Shown here: positions 1-7,869 of the stretch, one piece after another
Numbering within the stretch: position 1 is the first letter of the stretch
Layout: every line of letters begins with the position of its first letter
Source: DASXIF01 sp036498145
GTDB lineage: Bacteria > Actinomycetota > Actinomycetes > Mycobacteriales > Jatrophihabitantaceae
NCBI GenBank assembly: GCA_963708625.1
Contig: CAVPSV010000004.1
Location: forward strand, 496,001-560,000
DNA: 64,000 bases
Direction of reading: 5' to 3'
Notes under the pieces: generated by a model
Databases searched by the model: none
What the model was told of the DNA's origin: nothing
What the model saw: only the letters and a program-made list of their open reading frames with translations
Position numbers and translations under genes: made by a program

Positions 1-1073
1 CCGACGATCTCCCGGACGCGGCGATGGCCGGTGGCGTCCATGCCGAGGTGCACCACGAGATCGACCGAGGCGGCGACCGTCGGCACCACGAACGATGCCG
101 AGACGTTCTCACCGGCCAGCAGCGGCAAGGTGCACATCTTGACGAGTGCCTCGCGGGCCGAATTCGCGTGCAGGGTGCACATCCCGGGCAGCCCGCTGTT
201 GAGCGCGATGAGCAGGTCGAGACACTCGGCCTGCCGCACCTCGCCCACGATCAATCGCGAGGGCCGCATCCGCAGCGCCTCCTTGACCAGGCGCCGGAGC
301 GGGATCTCGCCCGTGCCCTCGAGATTGGACTGGCGCGTCTGCATCGCGACGACATCCGGCGCGTCCACGTGCAGCTCGAAGACCTCTTCCACCGTCACGA
401 TGCGTTCGCGTGCGGGTATTGCCGAGCACAGCGCGTTGAGCATGGTGGTCTTGCCGGCCTGCGTTCCGCCGGCGACGAGCACGTTCAGGCCGGCACCGAC
501 CGATGCCTCGAGGAACTGCGCCGCTTGGACGGTCAGCGATCCGGCATGCACCAATTCGTCGAGTGTGTTCAGCGTCATCACGAACTTGCGAATGTTGACT
601 GCCATATGCCGCCGAGTGATGTTCGGTATCACCACGTGCAGGCGGGATCCGTCCGGCAGCATCGCGTCCACGAACGGCGTGGAGAGATCGATGCGCCGAC
701 CGGACGGGCGCAGCATCCGCTCGACCAGGTCGGCGACCTCCTCGGCGGTCAGGATGACTGTGGTGAGCTCGGACCGTCCGCGTCGCGCCGCAAACACCCG
801 ACCGGGTTCGTTGATCCAGATCTCTTCGACGCCGGCATCGTCGAGCAGCGGCTGCAACGCACCGAATCCCGCGATCGCGTCGTAGATCGCGCGCGACACG
901 GTAGGCACGTCGCCGAGCGGCGGCAGGCGAGAGGTGACGGCACGGTCGAGGTACTCGGTGACCACCTCGTCCACCAGCCGTGACACTGCGTGTGGATCGA
1001 CCGCTGGATCGATGCCGCGACGGCGTACGAGTTCGCGGACCTCCGCGTCGACGATTGCCTGCCCGCCGGACAT
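1..1073 (-). CDS. cpaF: CpaF/TadA-family secretion ATPase, Flp/Tad pilus assembly (partial, C-terminus beyond window)
   Basis: Hexameric ATPase that powers assembly of Flp/Tad (type IVc) pili at the cytoplasmic membrane. The minus frame is open from ATG at 1073 to the window edge, about 357 codons. It contains a helical N-terminal domain, then GGTQAGKTTMLNA (Walker A, around residue 200), an arginine-rich strand with FELHVDAPDVVAMQTR, RLIVGEVRQAECLDLL (Walker B with catalytic Glu) and a Walker-like MCTLHANSAREAL His box. These are the standard type II/IV secretion ATPase motifs in order. The protein normally has about 400 or more residues, so only the end is missing. The tad genes expected after it would lie left of the window. 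A degraded copy of its 5' end lies at about 2881-3003. An overlapping minus ORF (109-1158) is Arg-rich and has none of these motifs. Confidence 0.93.
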   Translation of the reverse strand, partial: MSGGQAIVDAEVRELVRRRGIDPAVDPHAVSRLVDEVVTEYLDRAVTSRLPPLGDVPTVSRAIYDAIAGFGALQPLLDDAGVEEIWINEPGRVFAARRGRSELTTVILTAEEVADLVERMLRPSGRRIDLSTPFVDAMLPDGSRLHVVIPNITRRHMAVNIRKFVMTLNTLDELVHAGSLTVQAAQFLEASVGAGLNVLVAGGTQAGKTTMLNALCSAIPARERIVTVEEVFELHVDAPDVVAMQTRQSNLEGTGEIPLRRLVKEALRMRPSRLIVGEVRQAECLDLLIALNSGLPGMCTLHANSAREALVKMCTLPLLAGENVSASFVVPTVAASVDLVVHLGMDATGHRRVREIV

Positions 1074-1298
1074 GCCTGGTTGCCTCACTCACCAATTGCC
1101 GGATATGTCCGGACGAGGCTAGGGGCAACCGACCAGTAACAAGCGATCCAACCGACACCTGTGGACAACCCGTGCAATCCAGGCCCGCGTTTGTCAGTTA
1201 GCCGACTTTTCGCTGCCCTGCCTGTATGACGTCTGACTATGTTTCGGACAAAACGGGCGCCTCACCGATCGAGGCGCCGGATGGAGGAGTTGAGACGG

Positions 1299-2036
1299 AT
1301 GAACGGGAAGTTGTCGGGTGCGATTAGGGCCGCGCTTGCGGGAGCGTGCGGGGTCGCGGTGGTCGTAACGCTCGGTGCGGTGCCCGCCTCTGCGGATCCA
1401 TCGAAGGCGTCATCAGATGTAGCCGCTGGATCCGCACAAGCGCGCTTCTCGTGGAGAACACCAGTCGAGCGAGCTTCGCTTGTTCGGTTCGCAAGCACAG
1501 TGAGCCCTGGAGCCGCCAGCACTGTCATGACTCTCATGTCCGCGGACGCGCCGAATACGTACCGCTTTCCACTGACGTTGCAGCACGGAGAATCCATCGT
1601 CAGCGACGGCGCCGGCGGCTACGACCTGGTGAGGATCACATCCGGTGCCGCTATAGGTTTCGCGCATCTGGACGCCCCTTGGGCCCACGACCGATATGGT
1701 CGGACGGTCCCGACATCATTCAGCCTGGACGGCAATACCGTCATTCAAAGCGTTGATACGAGTGGCGCAACGTTCCCACTCACAGCAGATCCGCACTACA
1801 CGTGGGGATGGGTCACCGGGACCATCTACTTCAACAAGCATGAGACCCGGCTCTTTACTGCGTACGGCACGGCGGTCGGACTCATTGCATCCCTTGGCGG
1901 TCCCTGGGCGCCGCTGCTGCGCGGGTACGTCGCCTACCTGATGACGGTTGCGGCTAAGGCGTCGGCCGATGGCAAGTGCTTGAAGGTCAAGTCCACGCTG
2001 ACCGCGTACGAATACAGCGGCGGCTACTGCACCTGA
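1299..2036 (+). CDS. Secreted protein of unknown function with signal peptide
   Basis: A 245-residue exported protein. I chose ATG 1299 because GGAGGAG at 1283-1289 is a good ribosome site and the product then starts with a basic n-region and a hydrophobic segment ending ALGAVPASA-like before DPSKAS; a start at 1239 is also open. The middle has a beta-rich stretch ending FPLTADPHYTWGWVTGT, a style seen in actinobacterial exported proteins and in the N-terminal parts of RHS-like proteins. The C-terminal third has a hydrophobic helix (GTAVGLIASLGGPWAPLLRG) and a short tail with two cysteines. The next gene starts 13 bases later, so the two are probably cotranscribed. I do not recognise a catalytic motif. 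Position next to a toxin-type island makes an effector role possible, but that is inference. Confidence 0.75.
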   Translation: MNGKLSGAIRAALAGACGVAVVVTLGAVPASADPSKASSDVAAGSAQARFSWRTPVERASLVRFASTVSPGAASTVMTLMSADAPNTYRFPLTLQHGESIVSDGAGGYDLVRITSGAAIGFAHLDAPWAHDRYGRTVPTSFSLDGNTVIQSVDTSGATFPLTADPHYTWGWVTGTIYFNKHETRLFTAYGTAVGLIASLGGPWAPLLRGYVAYLMTVAAKASADGKCLKVKSTLTAYEYSGGYCT

Positions 2037-2049
2037 TTTGGAGGCGCAC

Positions 2050-2340
2050 ATGTATTGGTATTTCATCGGGCTGAGCGGCGTCGCCTCGGGGTTCTTGTAC
2101 GACTTCATTCGAGGACGCACGTACGGCCACGAGTCCTACGACTGGTCGTTCGTCCACAACCGACAAGCATTGGTCCTTGGCGCAACGGTGGGTGTATTCA
2201 TCGTGGCCACCACTCTGGGATCCGGATGGCATAACACGCTGCTTTCGATCATTCCCGCACTATTGGTGGGGTCTCTTGTCGCCCTGTCAATTCACCGTTA
2301 CCACAGGAGACAAGAGCGCCACGGGCCAAAGTCCTCCTGA
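2050..2340 (+). CDS. Small membrane protein, partner of the upstream secreted protein
   Basis: A 96-residue protein with about three hydrophobic segments (WYFIGLSGVASGFLY, ALVLGATVGVFIVATTLGSG and LLSIIPALLVGSLVALSI), ending in a basic tail (HRYHRRQERHG). ATG 2050 follows GGAGG at 2040-2044, so this start is preferred over the in-frame codon at 2038. It sits 13 bases after the secreted-protein gene. A secreted protein followed closely by a small membrane protein inside a toxin-type island is a common effector/immunity layout, but no family is recognised and the role is only a suggestion. Confidence 0.65.
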   Translation: MYWYFIGLSGVASGFLYDFIRGRTYGHESYDWSFVHNRQALVLGATVGVFIVATTLGSGWHNTLLSIIPALLVGSLVALSIHRYHRRQERHGPKSS

Positions 2341-2397
2341 TAGTGGGAGCAGCGCGCGACATGTCGTCAGCGCGAGGAGGTAGCGGCGTGGGATCAA

Positions 2398-2591
2398 TGA
2401 ATCACGACGAGCAGATCACCATCGTGACCTCGTCCCCAGCCGACGCGGCATTGACCGAAGACTTGGCCGACCTCGTCGCAGATACCACCGACGACCTCGA
2501 CCCAATCGAAGTCAGCCCGCCCGAGCGCGGCTCGCACGGAGATGTGGGCGGCCGTCCGGAGACGGCCGCCCACCAAGCGTCAGCTGACTGA
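2398..2591 (+). pseudogene. Relic of a vapB-type antitoxin 3' end
   Basis: The first 38 codons (MNHDEQITIVTSS ... TTDDLDPIE) match the C-terminal third of the intact antitoxin at 6119-6379 (MNRQEQIAILTRF ... TTDDLDPIE). The DNA-binding N-terminus is missing. After DPIE the frame runs on as junk through the terminator hairpin to a stop at 2591, and the toxin gene that should follow is absent. An upstream in-frame start (2343) adds only low-information sequence. A functional product is unlikely. Confidence 0.7.
2544..2573. terminator. Terminator-like hairpin (copy 1)
   Basis: Perfect 13-bp stem (GTGGGCGGCCGTC) with a CGGA loop. The same hairpin occurs at 6809-6838 with one compensated base pair (C-G replaced by T-A), so the structure, not just the sequence, is conserved. 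It lies at the end of the relic antitoxin and before the relic 3' end of the secreted gene. Confidence 0.7.
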
Positions 2592-2604
2592 AGAGCTAGT
2601 CCAG

Positions 2605-2799
2605 CTAGCTACACGTGTTGCCGTAGCAACCGATCCGCGCGCCGGTCACGGTGACGTTCCACGCCGTGGCGTCCGGCCAGTTGTTGAGGCACACCAGCGA
2701 ACCGATGATCGTCGCGTCCTCGATCTCGACCCACTGCTTGTTGTTCACGATCATGACGGCGCCGTGGATCGTCATGTAGCCGCATTCGCCGATCGATGA
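2605..2799 (-). pseudogene. Relic: 3' end of the secreted beta-rich protein gene
   Basis: This stretch is nearly identical to 6870-7064, the last 64 codons and stop of the intact secreted gene, with a constant offset of 4265 bases and no gaps. Homology stops abruptly near 2799 (after SIGECGYM in the reverse direction) and the sequence then passes into unrelated DNA and a cpaF remnant. The 254-codon open frame at 2605-3369 is a chimera of this relic with noncoding sequence. Confidence 0.85.
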
Positions 2800-2880
2800 A
2801 ATCGCTGCGTACACGGAGCCGCATGCGACACGGCAGGCACATCTTCGAGTGCGGCTGGCAAGAGATGACGGCCCAGTCGC

Positions 2881-3003
2881 GGTAGTCCGTGACCATCTCG
2901 TTCCGCAGCCGGAGCACCGCGTGCGGATCGACCGCCCGGACGGACGTCGCCGCAGTGCACGAATTCCGGTCCTCTGCGGCGATGGTTGTCGCCCGCCGGA
3001 TGT
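2881..3003 (-). pseudogene. Relic: 5' end of cpaF
   Basis: Aligned with 951-1073, this segment shows an old copy of the first 40 or so codons of cpaF, for example GTGCGGATCGACCGC against GTGTGGATCGACCGC. Similarity continues into the upstream region to about 3053 (GTTGCCTC and GTCCGACGAGGCTAGG blocks). The start codon is lost (GGATGTTTTAG replaces GGACATGCCTGG) and substitutions are numerous. It is much more diverged than the adjacent secreted-gene relic. Confidence 0.7.
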
Positions 3004-3092
3004 TTTAGTTGCCTCGCACACCGAGTCGCCTATGTCCGACGAGGCTAGGAGTATCGATGCGGACCAATCGCCTGCGGCAGCTCGCTCGATGC

Positions 3093-3437
3093 TCAGTGGC
3101 CGAACGGCGTGCGAGCAAGTTCCAATCTCAGATAGCTGTTCGGTCGTAGAACTCCACGCCAAGGTGCACGTGGCTCGCACCTCAGAACCACGCGCTGCCC
3201 AGGCTGCAGGTCGAGCGCGACCCGCGGGCTTCGAGCAATGAGTCCGAGTCGGACTTGGACAGTGCGAGTGCCAGACGGCACGGGAATGTCGATGGTCCGA
3301 CCTTGACGTACCGAGCCCCGAGTCGCTCCGTCGATCTGCACTCGATAGCGACTCGCGCGGTCTCTCCACAGTTTCGATTCGCGGAATACCGAGATCGTGG
3401 CGTCCGGAACGGCACCGAGGTAGCCACGGTGAGCCAC
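3093..3437 (-). CDS. Small beta-rich PEGA-like protein of unknown function
   Basis: A protein of about 114 residues. Its core reads RESKLWRDRASRYRVQIDG ... DIPVPSGTRTVQVR ... LDLQPGQRV ... SYLRLEL. This alternating pattern (YxVxIDG, VPxGxHxVxV, LxPGQ) resembles a widespread beta-sandwich family related to PEGA domains, often annotated only as hypothetical. The best start is GTG at 3437, two bases after the stop of the RHS-like gene, so the two genes are probably translated together; a GTG at 3449 inside that gene is the alternative, and no strong ribosome site is visible for either. Its place directly behind an RHS-like protein makes an immunity or chaperone role conceivable but unproven. Confidence 0.6.
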   Translation of the reverse strand: MAHRGYLGAVPDATISVFRESKLWRDRASRYRVQIDGATRGSVRQGRTIDIPVPSGTRTVQVRLGLIARSPRVALDLQPGQRVVLRCEPRAPWRGVLRPNSYLRLELARTPFGH

Positions 3438-3438
3438 C

Positions 3439-5907
3439 TCAGCCGCCACAAGGGGTGGGCTTGGACTGATAGATGCGGGCGCGGACCCCACCGGTAAACG
3501 ATGCCGTAAACGTGACCTTGGCATCTTCGTGGCTCTTCGCGGCACCGTCGAGCCAGTCGGTTAGTTGGCCCACGCCAACGGCTGCGGCGATCGTGCAAGC
3601 TAACCCGGCAACGAAAGCGACGACAGGTGTTGCGAGGAGCCCAATGGCACCGCACAACGCGCCGGACACCGCGGCCACTCCTGCCAGACCGGGCAGCGAT
3701 AGCAGCTCGTGAACAAGACTCTCTGCTTCATCAGGAGTCACCGATACCGTGCACGATGCAGAGGTCCAATGCAGGCTGCAACTCGCGCTGATGCCCGCAA
3801 CCCCGCCGTCACCACCACCACATCCGGATTGCCCGGATAGATCGCCGGAGTTAACTGGATCCCCAAACGCATACACGTAAGCATTGGCGCAGCCGCCTTC
3901 GATGGGGTCGACCGATGTGAATCGGGATTCCGCTGGGTTGAAGGCCCGCGCACCCATGATGATCAGATCAGTCGTCGTGTCGGTGACCTTGCCATCCGCG
4001 CCGGCTGCCCCAAGGTTGCTGCTACTGCCAGCCACGTTTTGGATCGTGTCACCGCTCGACGTTTGGCCCCATGGATCGTAGGTCGTCGACGTTAAGGTCA
4101 TTCCCGTGCTCGTCGTGGATGCCGTGTAGTTGCCGTGCAAATCTGGATATGACCAGGACCCAGCTCCGGTAGCTGCGCCGGTTTTGTAGTAGCCGACAAG
4201 ATCCCCTGTGAGACGCAATGTGCCTGATGAGCCGTTATAGAGGTCGACGGCGTTCTGTGTATACGCTCCGGTGATCCAGCCCGAATCGGCGACCACTTGC
4301 CCAGCTTCCGCTGACGGCGACGTGCTCACTTTGAAGTCATAGGACAGGTAGTCGGCTGGATCGCATCCATTGCCGCTGCTCTTCGGCAAGCCGCTCGCTG
4401 AAACGTACTTGCAGATGCTGGGTGCCGTCACCTTCGCCGTCAGCGTCGGTGTCGGGTTACTGATGATGCTGCCGGTGGGCATCGAATTGACCGAGGTCGG
4501 TGGAAGTTGCTGCTCGAAGGTGAATGCGGCGTCAACATCGTTTGACGGAAACTGGACGTATGAGCCTGACGGCTCGTTCGCCGCTAGTCCGAACCACGCA
4601 CTGCCACCGGCCACGTACGCGGCGTCGGAGGTGAACGTGGCGGTAATGCTGCCCGAAGTGCCAGTTTGCGCGTCGTTCGGATGAACGGTGGTCGGCAGCG
4701 CCGAACCGGTTGCGACGGAGCTGTAGGAGTTCGGCTGACTCGCTTCGTTGTAGACCGTAGCGTTCGCCAACGTGCAGAGAGCAGAACAATTCAATTCAAC
4801 CTGACCGGACACGAGTGCCCATGGCTCACTGTCGCCCGGCGTAGCCGCGAGCGGCTTCAGAGGGAGGGACCAGGTGCCGTCCCAAGACCCCGAGGCGTTG
4901 GCGCCTACTGCCAACTCCGTCGCGGTGCTTCCCGTGCTTGAGAATGCTTCGATTCCGGTGAAGCCTTGAGCGAAACTCATTCCTGGATCGATCACTACCG
5001 GGAACGCACTCGCTGACAGCGACGCGAGCCATTGGGGAGAGACCACGACCTCAACGACCGAGCCGTGAACAACAAACCGGGCCTGAGCGGATTTCGCGGC
5101 CGATGCTGCGGAGACTTGGCCCGATGTTGCGATGGTTAACGGTGCGACGGTCGCGATGGTCTGGCCTCGATCTTGCAGATTCAGGCCTCCATCGCCATTT
5201 GCGGACGCAATCGCACCGTGTAGATCGAAGGCGTAGGTGGCTTGCGTACCGGGCCCGGTCAGTTGCAGCTGCTCGTCAACACCATCGCCTGAGACTCGCT
5301 CAACGAGATTGGTATTCGGCCACACCCGTCCGTACGTCGCGACCGACCCGGAAACCGATGGCGTGATGGTTTCACTCGTGGCAGCCCGCGGTGTGAATGC
5401 GACATGTGCAGAACCAGACGTGGCCTGTTCAGCGCCCCCGGAGCGATCGAGTGGGCCAAACGTTACCGACCACGAGTTCGGCCCCGAGCTCCACGTACCG
5501 GGCCGGCCAGCCACCGGCGACAGGATCGTCGAAAGCGGCTCCCAGGAAGCCCCGGGAGCAGGCTTGTAGTAATGCGGTTCGGCGTAACGGTTCACGGTCA
5601 CCGTGCCATCGGAGTTCCGCCAGGTCGAAGACGTTGCGGTGCGATCGGCAACGATCTCGTCGACTGGGGTTGGCTTCGCCCGACGCGCGTCCGACGCTGC
5701 ATGCTTCGCGGAGGCCGTCGGCACGGCTTTGGTCAACCTTGCGGAGCGTAGGAGGGGTGCTGGGCTGGCCGACCGAGACAGGGAGCTATGCGGTGGCTTC
5801 GGCCGTGGGGTTGCCGCATGGGCCGGCACCGCGGCGGCGCCGATAACCGCGAGAATCGTGGCCAAGGAAGCGAACCGGCTCCACCGGTGGCGTCGAGCGA
5901 GGGTCAT
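3439..5907 (-). CDS. RHS-core secreted protein lacking YD repeats, with hydrophobic C-terminal tip
   Basis: An 823-residue exported protein. ATG 5907 gives a clear signal peptide (MTLARRHRW, then a hydrophobic stretch, cut near AHA-A); the frame is open further up to 6027 but without signal features. Residues about 60-480 form the N-terminal beta region usual in actinobacterial RHS proteins (FPVVIDPG, SWLP-type repeats). Around residue 545 the sequence jumps to a short linker and then the RHS core ARAFNPAESRFTSVDPIEGG and YVYAFGDPVNSGDLSG (about 650-690). The long YD-repeat barrel normally found between these parts is absent. The last 130 residues carry two hydrophobic helices (LAGVAAVSGALCGAIGLL, VVAFVAGLACTIAAAVG) and a TFTASF tail; I do not recognise the toxin family. 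It is followed at once by the gene at 3093-3437. Confidence 0.8.
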   Translation of the reverse strand: MTLARRHRWSRFASLATILAVIGAAAVPAHAATPRPKPPHSSLSRSASPAPLLRSARLTKAVPTASAKHAASDARRAKPTPVDEIVADRTATSSTWRNSDGTVTVNRYAEPHYYKPAPGASWEPLSTILSPVAGRPGTWSSGPNSWSVTFGPLDRSGGAEQATSGSAHVAFTPRAATSETITPSVSGSVATYGRVWPNTNLVERVSGDGVDEQLQLTGPGTQATYAFDLHGAIASANGDGGLNLQDRGQTIATVAPLTIATSGQVSAASAAKSAQARFVVHGSVVEVVVSPQWLASLSASAFPVVIDPGMSFAQGFTGIEAFSSTGSTATELAVGANASGSWDGTWSLPLKPLAATPGDSEPWALVSGQVELNCSALCTLANATVYNEASQPNSYSSVATGSALPTTVHPNDAQTGTSGSITATFTSDAAYVAGGSAWFGLAANEPSGSYVQFPSNDVDAAFTFEQQLPPTSVNSMPTGSIISNPTPTLTAKVTAPSICKYVSASGLPKSSGNGCDPADYLSYDFKVSTSPSAEAGQVVADSGWITGAYTQNAVDLYNGSSGTLRLTGDLVGYYKTGAATGAGSWSYPDLHGNYTASTTSTGMTLTSTTYDPWGQTSSGDTIQNVAGSSSNLGAAGADGKVTDTTTDLIIMGARAFNPAESRFTSVDPIEGGCANAYVYAFGDPVNSGDLSGQSGCGGGDGGVAGISASCSLHWTSASCTVSVTPDEAESLVHELLSLPGLAGVAAVSGALCGAIGLLATPVVAFVAGLACTIAAAVGVGQLTDWLDGAAKSHEDAKVTFTASFTGGVRARIYQSKPTPCGG

Positions 5908-6105
5908 CGCGGACACTCTCTCGAGGGTCACGAAACCGACCCTCGCTGCAAGTCCCGAAGCCGCCCCTTGCTCCAACGGGCACGCTGAATAAAGGCTTCC
6001 AGAGCCTCCCTTATGCGAACTAAACACGCAATGGTGATTTTCCGACTAAACAGCGCCTCCAGCTGAGCCGGCGTCTGCGATGAGCCGAGTATGTGGCAGA
6101 AGTGC

Positions 6106-6111
6106 TACGAT
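6106..6111 (+). promoter_or_regulatory. Probable -10 box of vapBC, leaderless transcript
   Basis: TACGAT lies eight bases before the vapB ATG at 6119, and no Shine-Dalgarno sequence precedes that ATG. A -10 box at this distance would start transcription at or next to the A of ATG, giving a leaderless mRNA, which is frequent in actinobacteria. No good -35 match is visible. Confidence 0.5.
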
Positions 6112-6118
6112 TACGCAC

Positions 6119-6379
6119 ATGTCCTCTGTGGCGTCTCGAGATCTCCGCAATCACACGGCGGACGTGTTGAAGCGTGTGGCCGCGGGTGACCGCGTGACCA
6201 TCACCGTGAACGGCACGCCGGTCGCGGAACTCAGCCCGGTGCGCGGCGAGCGGCGGGTGTCGATGAACCGCCAAGAGCAGATCGCGATCTTGACGCGCTT
6301 CCAGGCCGATGCGGAACTTCGCCAACAGTTGGCGGCGCTGGTTCCCGAAACGACTGACGATCTCGATCCAATCGAATGA
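6119..6379 (+). CDS. vapB: VapB antitoxin, Phd/YefM-like
   Basis: An 86-residue antitoxin. ATG 6119 is chosen because the product then begins MSSVASRDLRNHTADVLKRV, the usual start of Phd/YefM-type antitoxins in which the N-terminus binds operator DNA. GDRVTITVNGTPVAEL completes that domain. The tail (about 55-86) should wrap the toxin. Its stop overlaps the vapC start (ATGA), so the pair is translationally coupled and probably autoregulated. A relic of its 3' end lies at 2398-2515. Confidence 0.88.
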   Translation: MSSVASRDLRNHTADVLKRVAAGDRVTITVNGTPVAELSPVRGERRVSMNRQEQIAILTRFQADAELRQQLAALVPETTDDLDPIE

Positions 6380-6780
6380 ACGTTGCATCTCGGGGACTGT
6401 GGGACACGTCCGTCCTGATCGCGGACGAATCCGGCCGACCACTGCAGGTCTCGGCCCTGCCGGATGAGGCATTCATCAGCGTCATCACGGTCGCCGAACT
6501 GCACGCAGGTGTGCTCGCCGCGACCAGCACCCATAGCCGAGCAACGCGACTAGCAACCCTCGAAAGCGTGGCTCACCTGGAGCCGTTGCCGATCGACGCC
6601 TCGGTCGCACGTTACTGGGCCGAACTACGGATCCGGCTAGCCGAAGACGGCCGACGAGCCAAGGTGAACGACCTATGGATTGCCGCTACAGCCGCTGCAA
6701 ACGGCCTTCCGGTGGTAACCCAGGATGACGACTTCGATCCGATCGCGGCAGTCGGAGGACCTTCAGTTATCCGCGTCTGA
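6376..6780 (+). CDS. vapC: VapC toxin, PIN-domain ribonuclease
   Basis: A 134-residue PIN-domain endoribonuclease; the family cuts tRNA or rRNA in a magnesium-dependent way. The acidic residues are all present: D10 in WDTSVL, E41 in VAELHAGVL, D99 in VNDLWIAATA and D117 in TQDDDF. Length is normal for VapC. The start overlaps the antitoxin stop by four bases (ATGA). A terminator hairpin follows 28 bases downstream. I see no sign of inactivation, so this copy should be a working toxin. Confidence 0.92.
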   Translation: MNVASRGLWDTSVLIADESGRPLQVSALPDEAFISVITVAELHAGVLAATSTHSRATRLATLESVAHLEPLPIDASVARYWAELRIRLAEDGRRAKVNDLWIAATAAANGLPVVTQDDDFDPIAAVGGPSVIRV

Positions 6781-6808
6781 GGCGCACCACGACAGCCCAC
6801 GCGAAGAT

Positions 6809-6838
6809 GTGGGCGGTCGTCCGGAGACGACCGCCCAC
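6809..6838. terminator. Terminator hairpin between vapC and the convergent secreted gene (copy 2)
   Basis: Perfect 13-bp stem GTGGGCGGTCGTC with CGGA loop, located between two convergent genes, so it can end transcription from both sides. It differs from copy 1 (2544-2573) by a compensating change in one base pair. Confidence 0.72.
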
Positions 6839-6869
6839 TACCCGTCAGCTGACTGAAGAGCTAGTCCAG

Positions 6870-7526
6870 CTAGCTACACGTGTTGCCGTAGCAACCGATC
6901 CGCGCGCCGGTCACGGTGACGTTCCACGCCGTGGCGTCCGGCCAGTTGTTGAGGCACACCAGCGAACCGATGATCGTCGCGTCCTCGATCTCGACCCACT
7001 GCTTGTTGTTCACGATCATGACGGCGCCGTGGATCGTCATGTAGCCGCATTCACCGATCGACACTTCCAGGTCATCGTTGTACGGCGCATTCTGCACGGT
7101 GATCCCGCCGCCGACATAGTGCGGGCAGATGTAGGCCGAGTAGTCGTAGCTGCCCCTCTCCGTGCACGGCGAGCCGCCGCCCGACAGCGGCGAACCCGGC
7201 TGGTCCAGCAGGATCCCGCCACCGATCCACGAGGTGTTGTCGATGTTCACGTACGCCTGCGTCGCATTGACGCCACCGGCCACGGTCACATCGCACGCGT
7301 CGAACTCAGCATTCTTGTTAACCCTGACGCCGCCTCTGACCGTGGAATCGCTGATGATGCACGAACCGCCGGCCGGCACGGTCAGCGAGCTGAACGTGAC
7401 GCCGTCGTAGGTGCCGTTACACGTGGTCAGCGATGAACTCGCGTTGCTGACGCTCGCGCCGACAGCGGTCAGAGCCAGCATCATGGCCAGCGCAACCCCC
7501 AGCACGAAAGCAATCCGCTTGCGCAT
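6870..7526 (-). CDS. Secreted protein with beta-helix-like repeats, unknown function
   Basis: A 218-residue exported protein. MRKRIAFVLG plus a hydrophobic run ending AVGASVSNAS is a signal peptide, and GGGAGGGGAA-like purines precede ATG 7526. The mature part alternates short strands with V/I and G/N turns (SCIISDSTVRGGVRVN, GGITVQNAPYNDDLEV, HGAVMIVNNKQWVEIEDA), which suggests a right-handed beta-helix or similar solenoid, with paired cysteines that could form disulphides. No catalytic residues are recognised. It converges on vapBC and ends next to the shared hairpin. Its last 64 codons are duplicated at 2605-2799. Confidence 0.75.
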   Translation of the reverse strand: MRKRIAFVLGVALAMMLALTAVGASVSNASSSLTTCNGTYDGVTFSSLTVPAGGSCIISDSTVRGGVRVNKNAEFDACDVTVAGGVNATQAYVNIDNTSWIGGGILLDQPGSPLSGGGSPCTERGSYDYSAYICPHYVGGGITVQNAPYNDDLEVSIGECGYMTIHGAVMIVNNKQWVEIEDATIIGSLVCLNNWPDATAWNVTVTGARIGCYGNTCS

Positions 7527-7623
7527 GGCATTCCCCTCCCAGACAAGAACCGATGCGCGGAATGTAGCCCCACGGCACGTCCGCCGGAAGGCGCACGCCC
7601 GACTAGTCCCGGATGTCCATTGC

Positions 7624-7770
7624 CTACGCGTCGAGCTGTCGCGCCATGCAGATGGGCGTTTCGCTGTCGAGATACGGATCGAAGCGCGGGACCTGGACGA
7701 AGCCGTGCCGCCCGTACATCCGCATCGCCGTCAGCAGCGACTCCACCGGCTCAACCTCAACCTCAGCCAC
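7624..7770 (-). pseudogene. Relic: C-terminal end of a GNAT acetyltransferase
   Basis: Read on the minus strand, the last 33 codons (MRMYGRHGFVQVPRFDP ... ETPICMARQL, stop at 7624) are a typical C-terminus of a GNAT N-acetyltransferase, the AxxLYxxxGF motif followed by a PRFDPYLD-type ending. Upstream of about 7770 the frame becomes Arg/Val-rich junk with no acetyl-CoA binding loop, so the front of the gene is gone. The 343-base gap 7527-7869 holds nothing else that I recognise. Confidence 0.6.
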
Positions 7771-7869
7771 GCGGTGGACGGTATCGGCGCGGCGTGTCGG
7801 CCGGGTTTCCTGCCCGGCTCCCGCATCCAGCCGCGGGACACTGAGGGCGACCGAACCGGGAGGCAGGCC

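Noticed and set aside
109..1158. Long minus-strand open frame of 349 codons at the left edge
   Set aside because: Arg/Ala-rich with no motif; the parallel minus frame encodes an unmistakable CpaF ATPase.
2605..3369. 254-codon minus-strand open frame
   Set aside because: Only its last 64 codons resemble a protein, and these are a duplicated 3' end of the secreted gene at 6870; the rest is noncoding and crosses the cpaF relic.
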